Assembly (NCBI GenBank): GCA_900316575.1
Contig: ONDJ01000002.1
Location: forward strand, 1 to 64,000
Length of the DNA stretch: 64,000 nucleotides
Origin: an uncultured Prevotellaceae bacterium
Lineage (GTDB): Bacteria > Bacteroidota > Bacteroidia > Bacteroidales > Bacteroidaceae
Direction of reading: 5' to 3'
The position numbers were made by a program, and so were the translations under genes. Below the pieces are notes generated by a model. The model saw only the letters and a program-made list of their open reading frames with translations. It was not told the DNA's origin and did no database searches. Shown here in pieces: positions 1 to 8,665 of the stretch (positions within the stretch are counted from its first letter, which is position 1; every line of letters starts with the position of its first letter).

Positions 1-6
1 GAGCCA

Positions 7-72
7 CTCGCAAAGCCTACGCGGGCGAGACGCCCGCGCCCCCAGGGCACACAGTGGACGCCACTATGCGAG
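7..72. repeat. GC-rich structured repeat
   Basis: The window opens with compact folded sequence. A perfect 7-bp inverted repeat with a 3-nt loop lies at 21-37 (GCGGGCG-AGA-CGCCCGC). A second hairpin lies at 53-65 (AGTGG-ACG-CCACT). A short stem, CTCGCA at 7-12 with TGCGAG at 67-72, could enclose both. This arrangement looks like a dispersed palindromic repeat, or less likely a small structured RNA. No coding potential is visible. The class is inferred from form only. Confidence 0.45.
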
Positions 73-81
73 GTCGTCAAC

Positions 82-143
82 TTTTCATGGGCATGAACTA
101 AACTTTTCATGGGCATGAAAAGTTTAGTTCATGCCTATGAAAA
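82..143. repeat. Long near-perfect hairpin (29-bp arms)
   Basis: Positions 82-110 and 115-143 are reverse complements over 29 bp with one G-T wobble, around the 4-nt loop GGGC (111-114). The left arm also contains part of a direct duplication: the 18-mer starting AACTTTTCATGG occurs at 79-96 and again at 101-118. There is no T-tract, so this is not a standard terminator. It is best read as a palindromic repeat element upstream of cca. Positions 144-296 show no gene I can support. Confidence 0.75.
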
Positions 144-296
144 ACAAAATAGGTTGGGAACGCTTACTCCTCAGGTGCGTTGGCGGCAGAAAAGGCTAAG
201 GCAATTGGTACAAAGACCGTAAAAGCTTGAAGAACACAATGGCCTCTATTTGCCTGAATAATTACCGGCAGGACTTCGTAATTGCCCTTTTCAGCG

Positions 297-304
297 TATT
301 TTTG
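297..304 (+). promoter_or_regulatory. -7 promoter box of cca
   Basis: TATTTTTG fits the Bacteroidota -7 consensus TAnnTTTG and lies 9 nt before the ATG at 314. The leader would be only a few nucleotides long. No good -33 box is seen at the usual distance. Confidence 0.5.
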
Positions 305-313
305 CAGCCTGAA

Positions 314-1763
314 ATGAAAATGTTTACTCAGCAGGAGCTTTGCGAAAAGCTCAATACGCCTATATTTCGCACACTCTCGGAAACGGCTGATGCTCTTGGA
401 GCGTCCATCGGACGACGTAGATGTTGTGGTGGTAGGCAGCGGCATAGCGATGGCGCAGGCTTTTTGTCAAAGACTGCAACAAGGTCAACTTCTTGGGAAA
501 AACACAGGCGCTGAAAAGGCTCCAAAGAAAGCTCTTCTCTCGGTGTTCAAGCGCTTCGGTACGGCCCAAGTGAAATGGCGCGGACAGGAAATAGAATTTG
601 TGGGGGCGCGCAAGGAGAGTTACCGCAGCGACAGTCGCAAACCCATCGTAGAAGACGGCACGCTCGCCGACGACCAAAACCGTCGCGACTTCACCATCAA
701 TGCCCTCGCCGTGTGTCTCAACGCTGAACGCTTCGGCGAATTGGTTGATCCGTTTGATGGGCTCTACGACTTGCGCGATGGCATCATTGCCACACCGCTC
801 GACCCCGACATTACGTTCAGCGACGATCCGCTACGCATGATGCGTTGCATCCGATTTGCCACGCAGTTACACTTCATGATCGAAGAAGAAACGTTCAGTG
901 CCTTGGAAAGAAATCGTGAGCGCATCAAGATCATCAGTGCTGAACGCATCATTGAGGAGCTCAACAAAATTATGCGCACGCCAACTCCATCACTGGGATT
1001 TGTGGAACTTCACCGCTGCGGCTTGCTGGAAATAATCCTTCCCGAACTTGCTGCATTGGACCATGTTGAAGTGCGCAACGGGCGAAAACACAAAAACAAC
1101 TTTTACCATACACTCGAAGTGCTCGACAACGTCTGTGCCAAGAGCGACAATCTGTGGCTAAGGTGGGCTGCGCTGCTCCACGATATCGGGAAACCGCGCT
1201 GCAAACGATGGGACCCCCAAGCGGGCTGGACATTCCATAACCACAACTTTGTAGGAGCCAAGATGGTGGAGCGTTTGTTTCGCCGGCTGATGCTGCCGCT
1301 TGATGCAAGAATGAAATACGTGCGCAAGCTCGTTGACCTGCACATGCGTCCCATTGCCATTGCCGATGACGAGGTGACCGACAGTGCCGTGCGTAGGCTC
1401 TTGTTTGAGGCAGGCGACGACATTGACGACCTCATGACGCTCTGCGAAGCTGACATCACGAGCAAGAACGAGCAGCGCAAACGCTCTTTCTTGGCCAATT
1501 TCAAATTGGTGCGCCGCAAGCTGGTGGACATTGAGGAAAAAGATCGCATCCGCAACTTCCAACCACCCATCGACGGCGAGGAAATCATGACGCGCTTCAA
1601 CCTAACGCCCTCTCCCATCGTGGGCAAATTGAAATCGGCACTGAAAGATGCCATCCTTGACGGACTGGTTCCCAACGAATACGAGGCCGCACTGGCCTTT
1701 ATCAAGGATAAAGCCAAAGAATTGGGACTTGCTGAAGTTGCTGAAAAAAGTTCTAATGACTGA
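314..1763 (+). pseudogene. CCA tRNA nucleotidyltransferase, frameshifted
   Basis: Cca adds or repairs the CCA end of tRNAs. The body is clear: a DxD metal-binding site in SDDVDVVV, a conserved [19 protein letters not shown] segment, [12 protein letters not shown], and an HD domain (LLHDIGKP). The reading frame is broken. Residues from ATG 314 ([14 protein letters not shown]...) run in frame to ADALG at about 399, while the rest of the protein is in another frame that opens at ATG 390 (MLLERPSDD). Family members have about 12-14 residues between these parts, including the nucleotide-binding VVGGxVRD motif; these are missing. A deletion at TGCTCTTGG (391-399) explains both the frameshift and the missing motif. 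It is either a pseudogene or a sequence error. A product from ATG 390 would lack the GG motif and should be inactive. Confidence 0.8.
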
Positions 1764-1890
1764 AAAGGACAGAAAGTTGTTTCACTTCCAACAATCGCGC
1801 AAAAAACCGTCTAATTGCCACATTCATTGGCACTTTCATGGGCAACACGAAGCGCGCAACGGGGACTTTTCACATTTTTTTACTTTACGT

Positions 1891-1922
1891 TTTGGTTATA
1901 ATACATTATTAAAATACTTTTG
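1891..1922 (+). promoter_or_regulatory. acpP promoter
   Basis: TTTG (1891-1894), a 20-nt spacer and TACTTTTG (1915-1922) match the Bacteroidota housekeeping promoter. It predicts a start near 1928 and a leader of about 100 nt before acpP. The rest of the gap after cca (1764-1890) holds nothing else I can support. Confidence 0.75.
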
Positions 1923-2030
1923 CGCGTCAAAAGAACGCAGTGACGCCTTTCTTCTGAAGGCGAACGGCATTTCTCAGACACGTTAAAACGAGAAACAAAA
2001 ACTTATTTATTCATTAATTCTTAAACAACT

Positions 2031-2276
2031 ATGGCAAACATGGATGTTGCAGCAAAAGTAAAAGAAATCATCAAAGACAAGCTTAGTGTAGAAGAAGCCG
2101 AAATCAAAGAAGAGGCAAGCTTCGCTAACGACCTTGGCGCAGACTCTTTGGACACCGTAGAACTGATCATGGAGTTTGAAAAAGAGTTTGATATCCAAAT
2201 TCCCGACGAGCAGGCCGAGAAGATCGGCACTGTAGGCGAAGCCATCGCATACATTGAGCAAAACGCCAAGCAATAG
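2031..2276 (+). CDS. acpP: Acyl carrier protein
   Basis: This 81-residue acidic protein carries the growing acyl chain in type II fatty acid synthesis on a phosphopantetheine arm. The arm attaches to the serine of the GADSLD motif (Ser39). Length, acidity and the flanking helices ([25 protein letters not shown]) are typical. The ATG at 2031 has no Shine-Dalgarno, as is usual in Bacteroidota. A second ATG at 2040 is possible, but family alignment favours the first. It has a strong promoter of its own and is followed by fabF, its partner enzyme, after a structured 205-nt spacer. Confidence 0.97.
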   Translation: MANMDVAAKVKEIIKDKLSVEEAEIKEEASFANDLGADSLDTVELIMEFEKEFDIQIPDEQAEKIGTVGEAIAYIEQNAKQ

Positions 2277-2318
2277 TTTCCTACTATTATTAGCGACAAA
2301 GCTTTAATTACAGCTTTC

Positions 2319-2459
2319 AAAGGCTATTCTCTCAGGGAATTTTAGGGGTTCCGAGCGATTATAGGAGTTAATGAGCCCATACAAGGCCGAGCGTCTAAGC
2401 ACTAACTCCTCTAATTCCCACGCGAACCGCCACATTCCCTGGTAGAATAGCTTTTTTTA
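2319..2459 (+). ncRNA. Structured acpP-fabF spacer, ending in a T-tract
   Basis: A long outer stem joins 2319-2340 with 2434-2455 (AGGGAAT/ATTCCCT plus GCTATTCT/AGAATAGC, with a small internal mismatch). Inside it are further stems in register: GGTTC 2347-2351 with GAACC 2424-2428, and AGGAGTTA 2363-2370 with TAACTCCT 2403-2410. The outer stem runs straight into seven Ts (2452-2458). It could be a large terminator or attenuator that lowers fabF relative to acpP, a regulatory RNA, or a small mobile palindrome. I do not recognise a named RNA family. Confidence 0.6.
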
Positions 2460-2481
2460 ATCATTCAAAAAGCAATACATA

Positions 2482-3744
2482 ATGGAGCTTAAAAGAGTTG
2501 TCGTCACCGGTATCGGTGCATTGACACCAGTGGGCAATAATGCGCCCGAAATGTGGGAAAATATAAAGAATGGTGTAAGCGGTGCTGCCCCTATTACAAA
2601 GTTTGACGCATCAGCATTTAAGACTACTTTCGCCTGCGAAGTGAAAGGTTTTGATCCCCTCACGGTGATGGACCGCAAGGAAGCCCGCAAGGTAGATCCC
2701 TACGTGCAATACTCGCTCGCCGTCGTGAAAGAAGCCTTGCAAGACAGCGGCATGGACCTCGACACAGAAGACAAAAATCGCATTGGTGTGATTACAGGCG
2801 TAGGTATTGGCGGTATCCACACCTTTGAGGGCGAAGTGGGCTATCGTGCCTGCCACCCAGAAGGAGCACCACGCTACAATCCCTTCTTCATCCCCAAAAT
2901 GATCAGCGATATTGCCGCTGGCCAGATTTCTATCGCCTATGGCTTTCACGGCCCCAACTACAACACCACCTCGGCTTGTGCCAGTTCGACGAACGCAATA
3001 GTAGATGCCTTCAACCTGTTGCGACTGGGCAAAGCCAATGCCATTCTCGCCGTTGGTGCCGAAGCTGCAATTTGCGATGCAGGCGTGGGCGGATTTAATT
3101 CTATGCACGCACTTTCTACGCGCAACGACGACCCAGCGCGCGCCAGTCGCCCATTCAGTGCAAGCCGCGACGGATTTGTGATGGCCGAAGGTGCAGGGTG
3201 TCTCATCCTTGAAGAACTTGAACACGCCAAGGCACGTGGAGCAAAGATCTATTGCGAAGTAGCGGGTGGAGGCCTGAGTGCAGACGCTCACCACCTCACA
3301 GCCTCGCATCCTGAAGGACTTGGGGCTCGACTGGTGATGCAAAATGCGCTCGAAGACGCCGAACTCAAGCCCGAAGACATTGACTACATCAATGTGCACG
3401 GCACATCCACGCCCGTGGGCGACATCAGCGAAGTCAAGGCCATTCAGCAAGTATTTGGCGAACACGCCTACAAGCTGAACATCAGTAGCACAAAGTCAAT
3501 GACAGGCCACTTGCTTGGAGCCGCTGGCGCTGTAGAAGCCATTATCAGTGTGCTGAGTGTGCGCGACGACATTGTTCCTCCCACCATCAACCACGAAGAG
3601 GGCGATGAAGACGAGCAAATCGACTACAGCCTCAACTTTACGTTCAACAAAGCACAAAAGCGCACTGTCAGAGCAGCCCTGAGCAACACCTTTGGCTTCG
3701 GCGGACACAACGCTTGTTGCATTGTCAAGAAATATGTCAAATAG
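2482..3744 (+). CDS. fabF: Beta-ketoacyl-ACP synthase II
   Basis: FabF condenses malonyl-ACP with acyl-ACP, the elongation step of fatty acid synthesis. The 420 residues show the full Cys-His-His active site: Cys166 in TSACASS, His306 in VHGTSTPVGD and His343 in KSMTGHLLGAAG, and end with the glycine-rich SNTFGFGGHN loop. It starts with MELKRVVVTGIG, the usual family start. It lies between its carrier protein gene acpP and rnc, the standard order in this phylum. A terminator follows 10 nt after the stop. Confidence 0.97.
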   Translation: MELKRVVVTGIGALTPVGNNAPEMWENIKNGVSGAAPITKFDASAFKTTFACEVKGFDPLTVMDRKEARKVDPYVQYSLAVVKEALQDSGMDLDTEDKNRIGVITGVGIGGIHTFEGEVGYRACHPEGAPRYNPFFIPKMISDIAAGQISIAYGFHGPNYNTTSACASSTNAIVDAFNLLRLGKANAILAVGAEAAICDAGVGGFNSMHALSTRNDDPARASRPFSASRDGFVMAEGAGCLILEELEHAKARGAKIYCEVAGGGLSADAHHLTASHPEGLGARLVMQNALEDAELKPEDIDYINVHGTSTPVGDISEVKAIQQVFGEHAYKLNISSTKSMTGHLLGAAGAVEAIISVLSVRDDIVPPTINHEEGDEDEQIDYSLNFTFNKAQKRTVRAALSNTFGFGGHNACCIVKKYVK

Positions 3745-3754
3745 TTGATGAAAC

Positions 3755-3824
3755 AACAAACCTTCAAGCTATATAGCCCTTTAATCGATTAGGAACCTTT
3801 AATCGCTTGAAGGCTTGTTTTGTA
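3755..3824 (+). terminator. Terminator after fabF
   Basis: A 15-nt arm at 3755-3769 pairs with 3805-3819 (one mismatch), followed by TTGTATTTCTTTT. The loop is long (about 35 nt) and itself contains AATCGATT. rnc starts about 75 nt further on, so read-through or a separate promoter is needed. Confidence 0.65.
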
Positions 3825-3898
3825 TTTCTTTTCAACAAACACACCGAAAAGGAAAACGTTTTTCCTTTCATCAACGCCAAATGCCCATCAAATACATA

Positions 3899-5545
3899 AT
3901 GTTAGACATCATCGCCCGCGTGAAACTCTTCTTTGCTAAAGACAAAGACTTTCGCGCTGAGCTGGCTGGCATTTTGGGATTTCTGCCGATAAAAATAGAA
4001 TACTACAAGATAGCTTTCAGTCACAGCAGCAACCAATATCGCAGTCCGAAAGGCGGCAAGAAGTTCAACAACGAACGCCTTGAATTTCTCGGCGACGCGA
4101 TATTAGAAGCCGTTGTGAGCGACTTGGTTTTCCATCATTTCGAAAACAAACGCGAAGGCTTCCTCACCAACACACGTAGCAAGATTGTTCAGCGCAGTAT
4201 GCTGAACGAACTGGCCACAGAAATGGGGGTTGACAGGCTCCTTCGCACAGGCATTCGAGGACAGTCGCACAATAGCAACATCGGCGGCAATGCCTTTGAA
4301 GCACTTATCGGGGCTATCTATTTGGACCGTGGATATTCTGCCTGCAAGAAGTTTGTCAAGAAACAGATCCTTCGGAAGTTTGTCAACATTGACGACGTTG
4401 CCCAAAAAGAGGTGAACTTCAAGAGCAAAATCCTCGAATACTGCCAGAAGAACCGCATCATTCCCGAATTCAAACTCAAGAGCGCGGAGAAAGACGAAGC
4501 CAATAACCCACTGTTTCGCTCTATACTTGACATAGAAGGTGTGATGGTAGGCGACGGCAAAGGCTATTCCAAGAAAGAGAGCGAACAAAACGCCTGTCGA
4601 GATGCTTTGCTTCGTATGAGACGCTCGCAAGCACTCGTCAACCAAATCTTTGAAGCCAAAGAAAAGCGCACCTGCACTGAAGCGCCCATCTTCGTAGCCG
4701 TACCAAAGATTGACGAAATTGAGGCTGAGATTGCTCAAATGAACGAAGCCAAGACAGAACGCCGCCGGCAGCAACGTACGCGGCAGCGTGAGCGTCGCGA
4801 AGAAAAAGCCGAACTTGAAGCCAAAACGCTCGCCAAAGAGCAACCGCAAAAGCAGGAAAGCACGCAGACTGCGCCCAAGAAGGAAAAGCAAAACTCAGAA
4901 AAGGCCGAACCAAAGGTGAGCCAAAACACAACGCCCACCTCCAAAGAGCGCAAAAACGAGGCAGTAAAACCTGCTGCGAGCAACAATGAAACCGCTAAGC
5001 CTGAAAAGACAAAAGCTCAAGCGGTAGCACGTCAAACAAAAGGCAATGCCCCTGAGAAGAAATCAGAGGTGGGACAGGAGCCAACAAGTCAAGAAGACAT
5101 TGAAGCCTCCTTGAATTTGGACGAAGTGAAAATACCCGAGCCACTTTTCTTACTGAGCGACATCAAGAAAATCAGCGTTCCTGCTGACGAGCCCGCTCCT
5201 TCTGAGCAATCTGAGCCTATCAACAAAGCTCGCAAGCCACGTCGCTCAAAGCGCAAGCCTGCAAGCAAAGACATGGATGCAGTAGCCGCTACTGCCAACA
5301 AGCCTTCAGAAGAAGAAAAAGCAAGCGCAGAAGTGCAGCCAGAAACACCGACAAAGGAGGGCATAGCCGAGCCGACTGCAGAAAAAGAGAAAAAGCCGCG
5401 CTCGTCATCCCGACGTCGTAAGACAAACGCTAAGACTTCTGAAAAAAAACAGGAAAAAGCGGCCCAAAGTGAGAGCGATGCCACCACTGCGCCCGCGCAG
5501 TCGCTTTCAGACATTCCTACATTGCCCTTCGCGCCACAAGATTAA
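3899..5545 (+). CDS. rnc: Ribonuclease III with long disordered tail
   Basis: RNase III cuts double-stranded RNA in rRNA maturation and mRNA decay. The catalytic domain (to about residue 160) carries the signature NERLEFLGDAIL and the second acidic site NAFEALIGAIYLDRG. A dsRNA-binding domain follows (about 170-240). Unusually, some 300 more residues follow, rich in Lys, Glu, Ala, Pro and Ser, with Arg-rich patches (RRRQQRTRQRERREEK, PRRSKRK, SSSRRRK) and one hydrophobic island (EPLFLLSDIKKI). Usual family length is about 230-350 residues, against 548 here. I chose ATG 3899 (MLDIIARVKLFF); ATG 3881 is also possible. It follows fabF, as is usual in the order. Confidence 0.93.
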   Translation: MLDIIARVKLFFAKDKDFRAELAGILGFLPIKIEYYKIAFSHSSNQYRSPKGGKKFNNERLEFLGDAILEAVVSDLVFHHFENKREGFLTNTRSKIVQRSMLNELATEMGVDRLLRTGIRGQSHNSNIGGNAFEALIGAIYLDRGYSACKKFVKKQILRKFVNIDDVAQKEVNFKSKILEYCQKNRIIPEFKLKSAEKDEANNPLFRSILDIEGVMVGDGKGYSKKESEQNACRDALLRMRRSQALVNQIFEAKEKRTCTEAPIFVAVPKIDEIEAEIAQMNEAKTERRRQQRTRQRERREEKAELEAKTLAKEQPQKQESTQTAPKKEKQNSEKAEPKVSQNTTPTSKERKNEAVKPAASNNETAKPEKTKAQAVARQTKGNAPEKKSEVGQEPTSQEDIEASLNLDEVKIPEPLFLLSDIKKISVPADEPAPSEQSEPINKARKPRRSKRKPASKDMDAVAATANKPSEEEKASAEVQPETPTKEGIAEPTAEKEKKPRSSSRRRKTNAKTSEKKQEKAAQSESDATTAPAQSLSDIPTLPFAPQD

Positions 5546-5577
5546 CATCGTTTAATTCTCTTTAACTTCATTGTCCA

Positions 5578-6924
5578 ATGAATCTCACACTTTTAATTGT
5601 CATAGTTTTCATTCTCGGCTATGTTGCTATAGCCCTTGAGAGTATCACGAAAGTAAACAAAGCAGCCATTGCATTGTTGATGTTTGTCGTTTGTTGGACA
5701 CTCTTCATGTTCAACCCTTCGGCCTATTTGCCCGATGCTGTTGGTGATAGCATTGGTCAAGTGGTGGGCAAAGTCATAGAAGAACACCTCGGAAGCACGG
5801 CCACAACGCTCTTCTTCCTCATGGGAGCAATGACTATTGTTGAGCTTGTTGACCAAAATGGGGGATTCAACTTTGTGCGCGACACCCTGCAGACCAAGAG
5901 CAAACGCAAACTGCTCTGGCGCATCGCTTTTATGACGTTTGTGCTCTCTGCCATTCTTGACAATCTGACCACGAGCATTGTCATGATTATGATCCTACGC
6001 AAACTGGTGAGCGACAAGAAAGACCGCCTCATCTACGCTGGGCTTGTTGTTATTGCGGCCAATTCGGGCGGTGCGTTCTCACCCATTGGCGACGTGACGA
6101 CCATTATGCTTTGGAACAAAGGCGTTATCACCGCACAGGGTGTCATCACCGAAATATTCATTCCAAGCCTCGTGTCGATGCTCATTCCCGCTTACATCCT
6201 CTCCTTGCACTTGAAGGGCAACCTAACGTTTACCGCTTCGCAAGCTGCAACGGTACAAGCCAGTGAGTTCACAGCAAAACAACGCAAAATAATCTTCTTC
6301 CTCGGTGTGGGAGGCTTGATCTTCGTACCTATTTTCAAGACGATAACTCATCTCCCGCCCTTTGTTGGCATACTCTTGGTTCTGGGTATTTTGTGGCTTG
6401 TCACAGAAATGTTCTATGCCAAGCAAAAACACCTGAAAGAAGAAAAAGGAGCGATGCAAAAGCGTGTCACCAACATGCTTCGCCGCATAGACCTTGACAC
6501 GATCTTCTTCTTCCTCGGAATCTTGATGGCGGTAGCTTGTTTGGAGACCATCGGAGTGTTGGAGCTTTTGGGTAAATCGCTTGACGTAACGTTTGATGGC
6601 AATCACTATCTTGTCACAGGTATCATCGGTGTGCTGAGTAGCATTGTTGACAATGTGCCACTCGTTGCAGGATGTATGGGCATGTATCCCGTACAGCCCA
6701 CAGGCGACATGGCTGTTGACGGTATCTTCTGGCAACTGCTTGCTTACTGTGCCGGTGTGGGCGGCTCAATGCTCATCATCGGTAGCGCCGCAGGCGTAGT
6801 TGTGATGGGATTAGAAAAGATTTCCTTTGGTTGGTACTTAAGAAAGATTTCGTGGATAGCCTTTGTGGGCTACTTGGCTGGCATTTTGTGCTATTGGGTG
6901 CAAAGAGGCCTCATCGGAATGTAG
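5578..6924 (+). CDS. nhaD: Sodium/proton antiporter NhaD
   Basis: This is a 448-residue inner-membrane protein of the NhaD branch of the ion transporter superfamily. It has about 11-13 hydrophobic segments. Marks of the family are the paired polar motifs SAILDNLTTSIVM and NSGGAFSPIGDVTTIMLW in the first half and GVLSSIVDNVPLVAG in the second, giving the inverted-repeat architecture. It should expel sodium in exchange for protons. It starts 32 nt after rnc in the same direction and may be cotranscribed. Confidence 0.92.
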   Translation: MNLTLLIVIVFILGYVAIALESITKVNKAAIALLMFVVCWTLFMFNPSAYLPDAVGDSIGQVVGKVIEEHLGSTATTLFFLMGAMTIVELVDQNGGFNFVRDTLQTKSKRKLLWRIAFMTFVLSAILDNLTTSIVMIMILRKLVSDKKDRLIYAGLVVIAANSGGAFSPIGDVTTIMLWNKGVITAQGVITEIFIPSLVSMLIPAYILSLHLKGNLTFTASQAATVQASEFTAKQRKIIFFLGVGGLIFVPIFKTITHLPPFVGILLVLGILWLVTEMFYAKQKHLKEEKGAMQKRVTNMLRRIDLDTIFFFLGILMAVACLETIGVLELLGKSLDVTFDGNHYLVTGIIGVLSSIVDNVPLVAGCMGMYPVQPTGDMAVDGIFWQLLAYCAGVGGSMLIIGSAAGVVVMGLEKISFGWYLRKISWIAFVGYLAGILCYWVQRGLIGM

Positions 6925-6975
6925 CAATTTTGTGAAGTTCTTGTGAAGAAGACTTACAGCAAACAAAAGTTTTTC

Positions 6976-6983
6976 TATCTTTG
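6976..6983 (+). promoter_or_regulatory. -7 promoter box of the barrel gene
   Basis: TATCTTTG, a full match to TAnnTTTG, lies 60 nt before the ATG at 7044. The -33 position carries only TTAC. Confidence 0.65.
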
Positions 6984-7043
6984 CGCCAAATCAAGACTTT
7001 TTTAACCACAATAAATAAAGATTAACAAAAACACGAAACAACT

Positions 7044-7673
7044 ATGAAAAAGACGCTTTTGGCTCTTGTAGCCATGCTGATGCTCTCTTTGGGCACTGCC
7101 AATGCTCAGCTCGAATGGGGTATTATGGCAGGAACGAACCTCACGAAAGTGAACTTTTCCAACGACCTTGAAGACGTAGCAACAAGCAATCTCAAGTCGA
7201 AGAACATGTCGGGTTTCTATGTAGGTCCGAAGGTGAACTTCACAGTTCCTATCATCGGTCTCGGTGCTGATGCTGCCTTGCTTTATTCTCAGAAGAAGCT
7301 TCAAGTTGAAGCGGCAGATGGCTCTGCTTCCAACACGTTCCGTTCCATTGAAATTCCCATCAACGTGCGCTACACGTTTGGCCTCAGTAGCCTTGCAGCC
7401 GTCTATATAGCAACGGGTCCACAGTTTGGCTTCAACGTAGGTAACCGCAAGTGGGACTTCAGCAGTATTGACGCTGGGCTTAGTAGTGTTAAGTTCAAAA
7501 AACAGAACATGAACACCAGCTGGAACGTTGGTGCTGGCGTGAAGTTGTTAGGTCACTTAGAGGTTGGTCTGCTTTACAACATTGCCATCAGCAAGTACTA
7601 CAAGAAGGCTGGTAGCGATGATTACAACTTCAAGAGCAACAGCTTCCAAATTCAGGCTGCTTACTTGTTCTAA
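7044..7673 (+). CDS. Outer membrane beta-barrel protein (PorT-like)
   Basis: This 209-residue protein has a clear signal peptide (MKKTLLALVAMLMLSLGTANA, cut before QLEWG). The rest alternates hydrophobic and polar residues, as beta strands of a small barrel do, and ends in a phenylalanine after an aromatic strand (FQIQAAYLF). It resembles the short 8-10 strand barrels annotated as outer membrane beta-barrel or PorT-family proteins in Bacteroidota. Substrate and function are unknown. It has its own promoter, and a hairpin follows its stop. Confidence 0.85.
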   Translation: MKKTLLALVAMLMLSLGTANAQLEWGIMAGTNLTKVNFSNDLEDVATSNLKSKNMSGFYVGPKVNFTVPIIGLGADAALLYSQKKLQVEAADGSASNTFRSIEIPINVRYTFGLSSLAAVYIATGPQFGFNVGNRKWDFSSIDAGLSSVKFKKQNMNTSWNVGAGVKLLGHLEVGLLYNIAISKYYKKAGSDDYNFKSNSFQIQAAYLF

Positions 7674-7690
7674 AATCTACAATCTATCCT

Positions 7691-7750
7691 CCAAGCAAAG
7701 ACGCAAAGAACGCAAACGCTTAGCGGATCTTCGCGTCTTTGTTTGGCTTT
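7691..7750. terminator. Hairpin after the barrel gene
   Basis: Arms 7691-7709 and 7728-7746 pair over 19 nt with one wobble and one mismatch, followed by a short run (CTTTA). The arm text CAAAGACGCAAAGA resembles a palindromic repeat seen in many Bacteroidota intergenic regions, so this may be a repeat acting as terminator. Confidence 0.6.
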
Positions 7751-7769
7751 AATAACCTTTTTCGCGCTT

Positions 7770-8660
7770 ATGTTTCGCAACATCCCCCCTATCGTAAAGA
7801 ACCTGCTCATCATCAACTTCATTGCCTACCTGGCTCAGTTGGCCTTTGAAGCACACGGCATGGACCTCGTGAACGTCTTTGGCTTGCACTTTATACTGGC
7901 CAGCGACTTCCGTATTTGGCAGCTCTTTACCTACATGTTTCTTCATGGCGGCACCATGCACATCCTGCTCAATATGTTTTCGCTGTGGATGTTTGGCTGC
8001 CAAGCCGAGCGCGACTTTGGTTCACAACGTTTCTTGTGGTTCTATTTGGCCTGCGGCGTAGGCGCTGGACTTTTCCAAGAAGTATGGCAGTTGGGGGAGT
8101 ACTTCATCCTTGCTAAAGACTATTACATTCCTGCCGAGGTGCTCAATTCGTGGGCAACCGTTGGTGCCAGCGGAGCGGTGTATGGTGTGTTGCTATCATT
8201 TGGCATGAACCATCCCAACCAAAAGATATGGCTGATTTTCCCGCCCATCCCTTTTAAGGCCAAGTGGTTTGTTTTGTTTATGGTGGTTATTGAGTTGGCC
8301 GAGGCATTCCTGAGCACGGGCAATGTGGCCCACTTTGCACACTTAGGCGGAATGTTTATCGGCTGGTTGCTCATTCTCCATTGGCGCAAACAAGATCGTC
8401 AACGCTACAACCAGCCTGGCAGTTGGGGTAAATGGGACACGCACAAGCCCTCCGTTTGGGAGCGAATAAAAGAGCGTTTCAGTCGCACTCGAATGAACAA
8501 GCAAACGATGCGCGACAACAATCCCGACCATCTCTACAACGAGTCGAAACGACAGAACGAAGAACGCATGGATCAAATCCTTGACAAAGTGAAACGCTCT
8601 GGGTATGCCAGCCTCACCGATGATGAAAAACGCGAACTCTTTGAACGTAGCCAGCGATAG
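7770..8660 (+). CDS. Rhomboid family intramembrane serine protease
   Basis: Rhomboids cleave membrane proteins inside the bilayer. The 296-residue protein has six hydrophobic segments. The catalytic dyad is visible: Ser134 in GASGAVYG and His191 in AHLGG. The HGGTMHILLNMFSLWMFG segment supplies the oxyanion His and Asn. A soluble tail of about 90 residues ends in a helical DQILDKVKRSGYASLTDDEK motif common in Bacteroidota rhomboids. I chose ATG 7770 (MFRNIPPIVKNLL); an upstream TTG at 7743 lies inside the preceding hairpin. The next gene begins 5 nt after its stop. Confidence 0.93.
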   Translation: MFRNIPPIVKNLLIINFIAYLAQLAFEAHGMDLVNVFGLHFILASDFRIWQLFTYMFLHGGTMHILLNMFSLWMFGCQAERDFGSQRFLWFYLACGVGAGLFQEVWQLGEYFILAKDYYIPAEVLNSWATVGASGAVYGVLLSFGMNHPNQKIWLIFPPIPFKAKWFVLFMVVIELAEAFLSTGNVAHFAHLGGMFIGWLLILHWRKQDRQRYNQPGSWGKWDTHKPSVWERIKERFSRTRMNKQTMRDNNPDHLYNESKRQNEERMDQILDKVKRSGYASLTDDEKRELFERSQR

Positions 8661-8665
8661 GCCTC

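Noticed and set aside
1-81. Possible tRNA-like or riboswitch fold
   Set aside because: The hairpins do not make a cloverleaf with an acceptor stem, and no ligand-binding core was recognised.
2611-3465. Long minus-strand frame opposite fabF
   Set aside because: Antisense shadow of a clearly coding gene with strong motifs; no features of its own.
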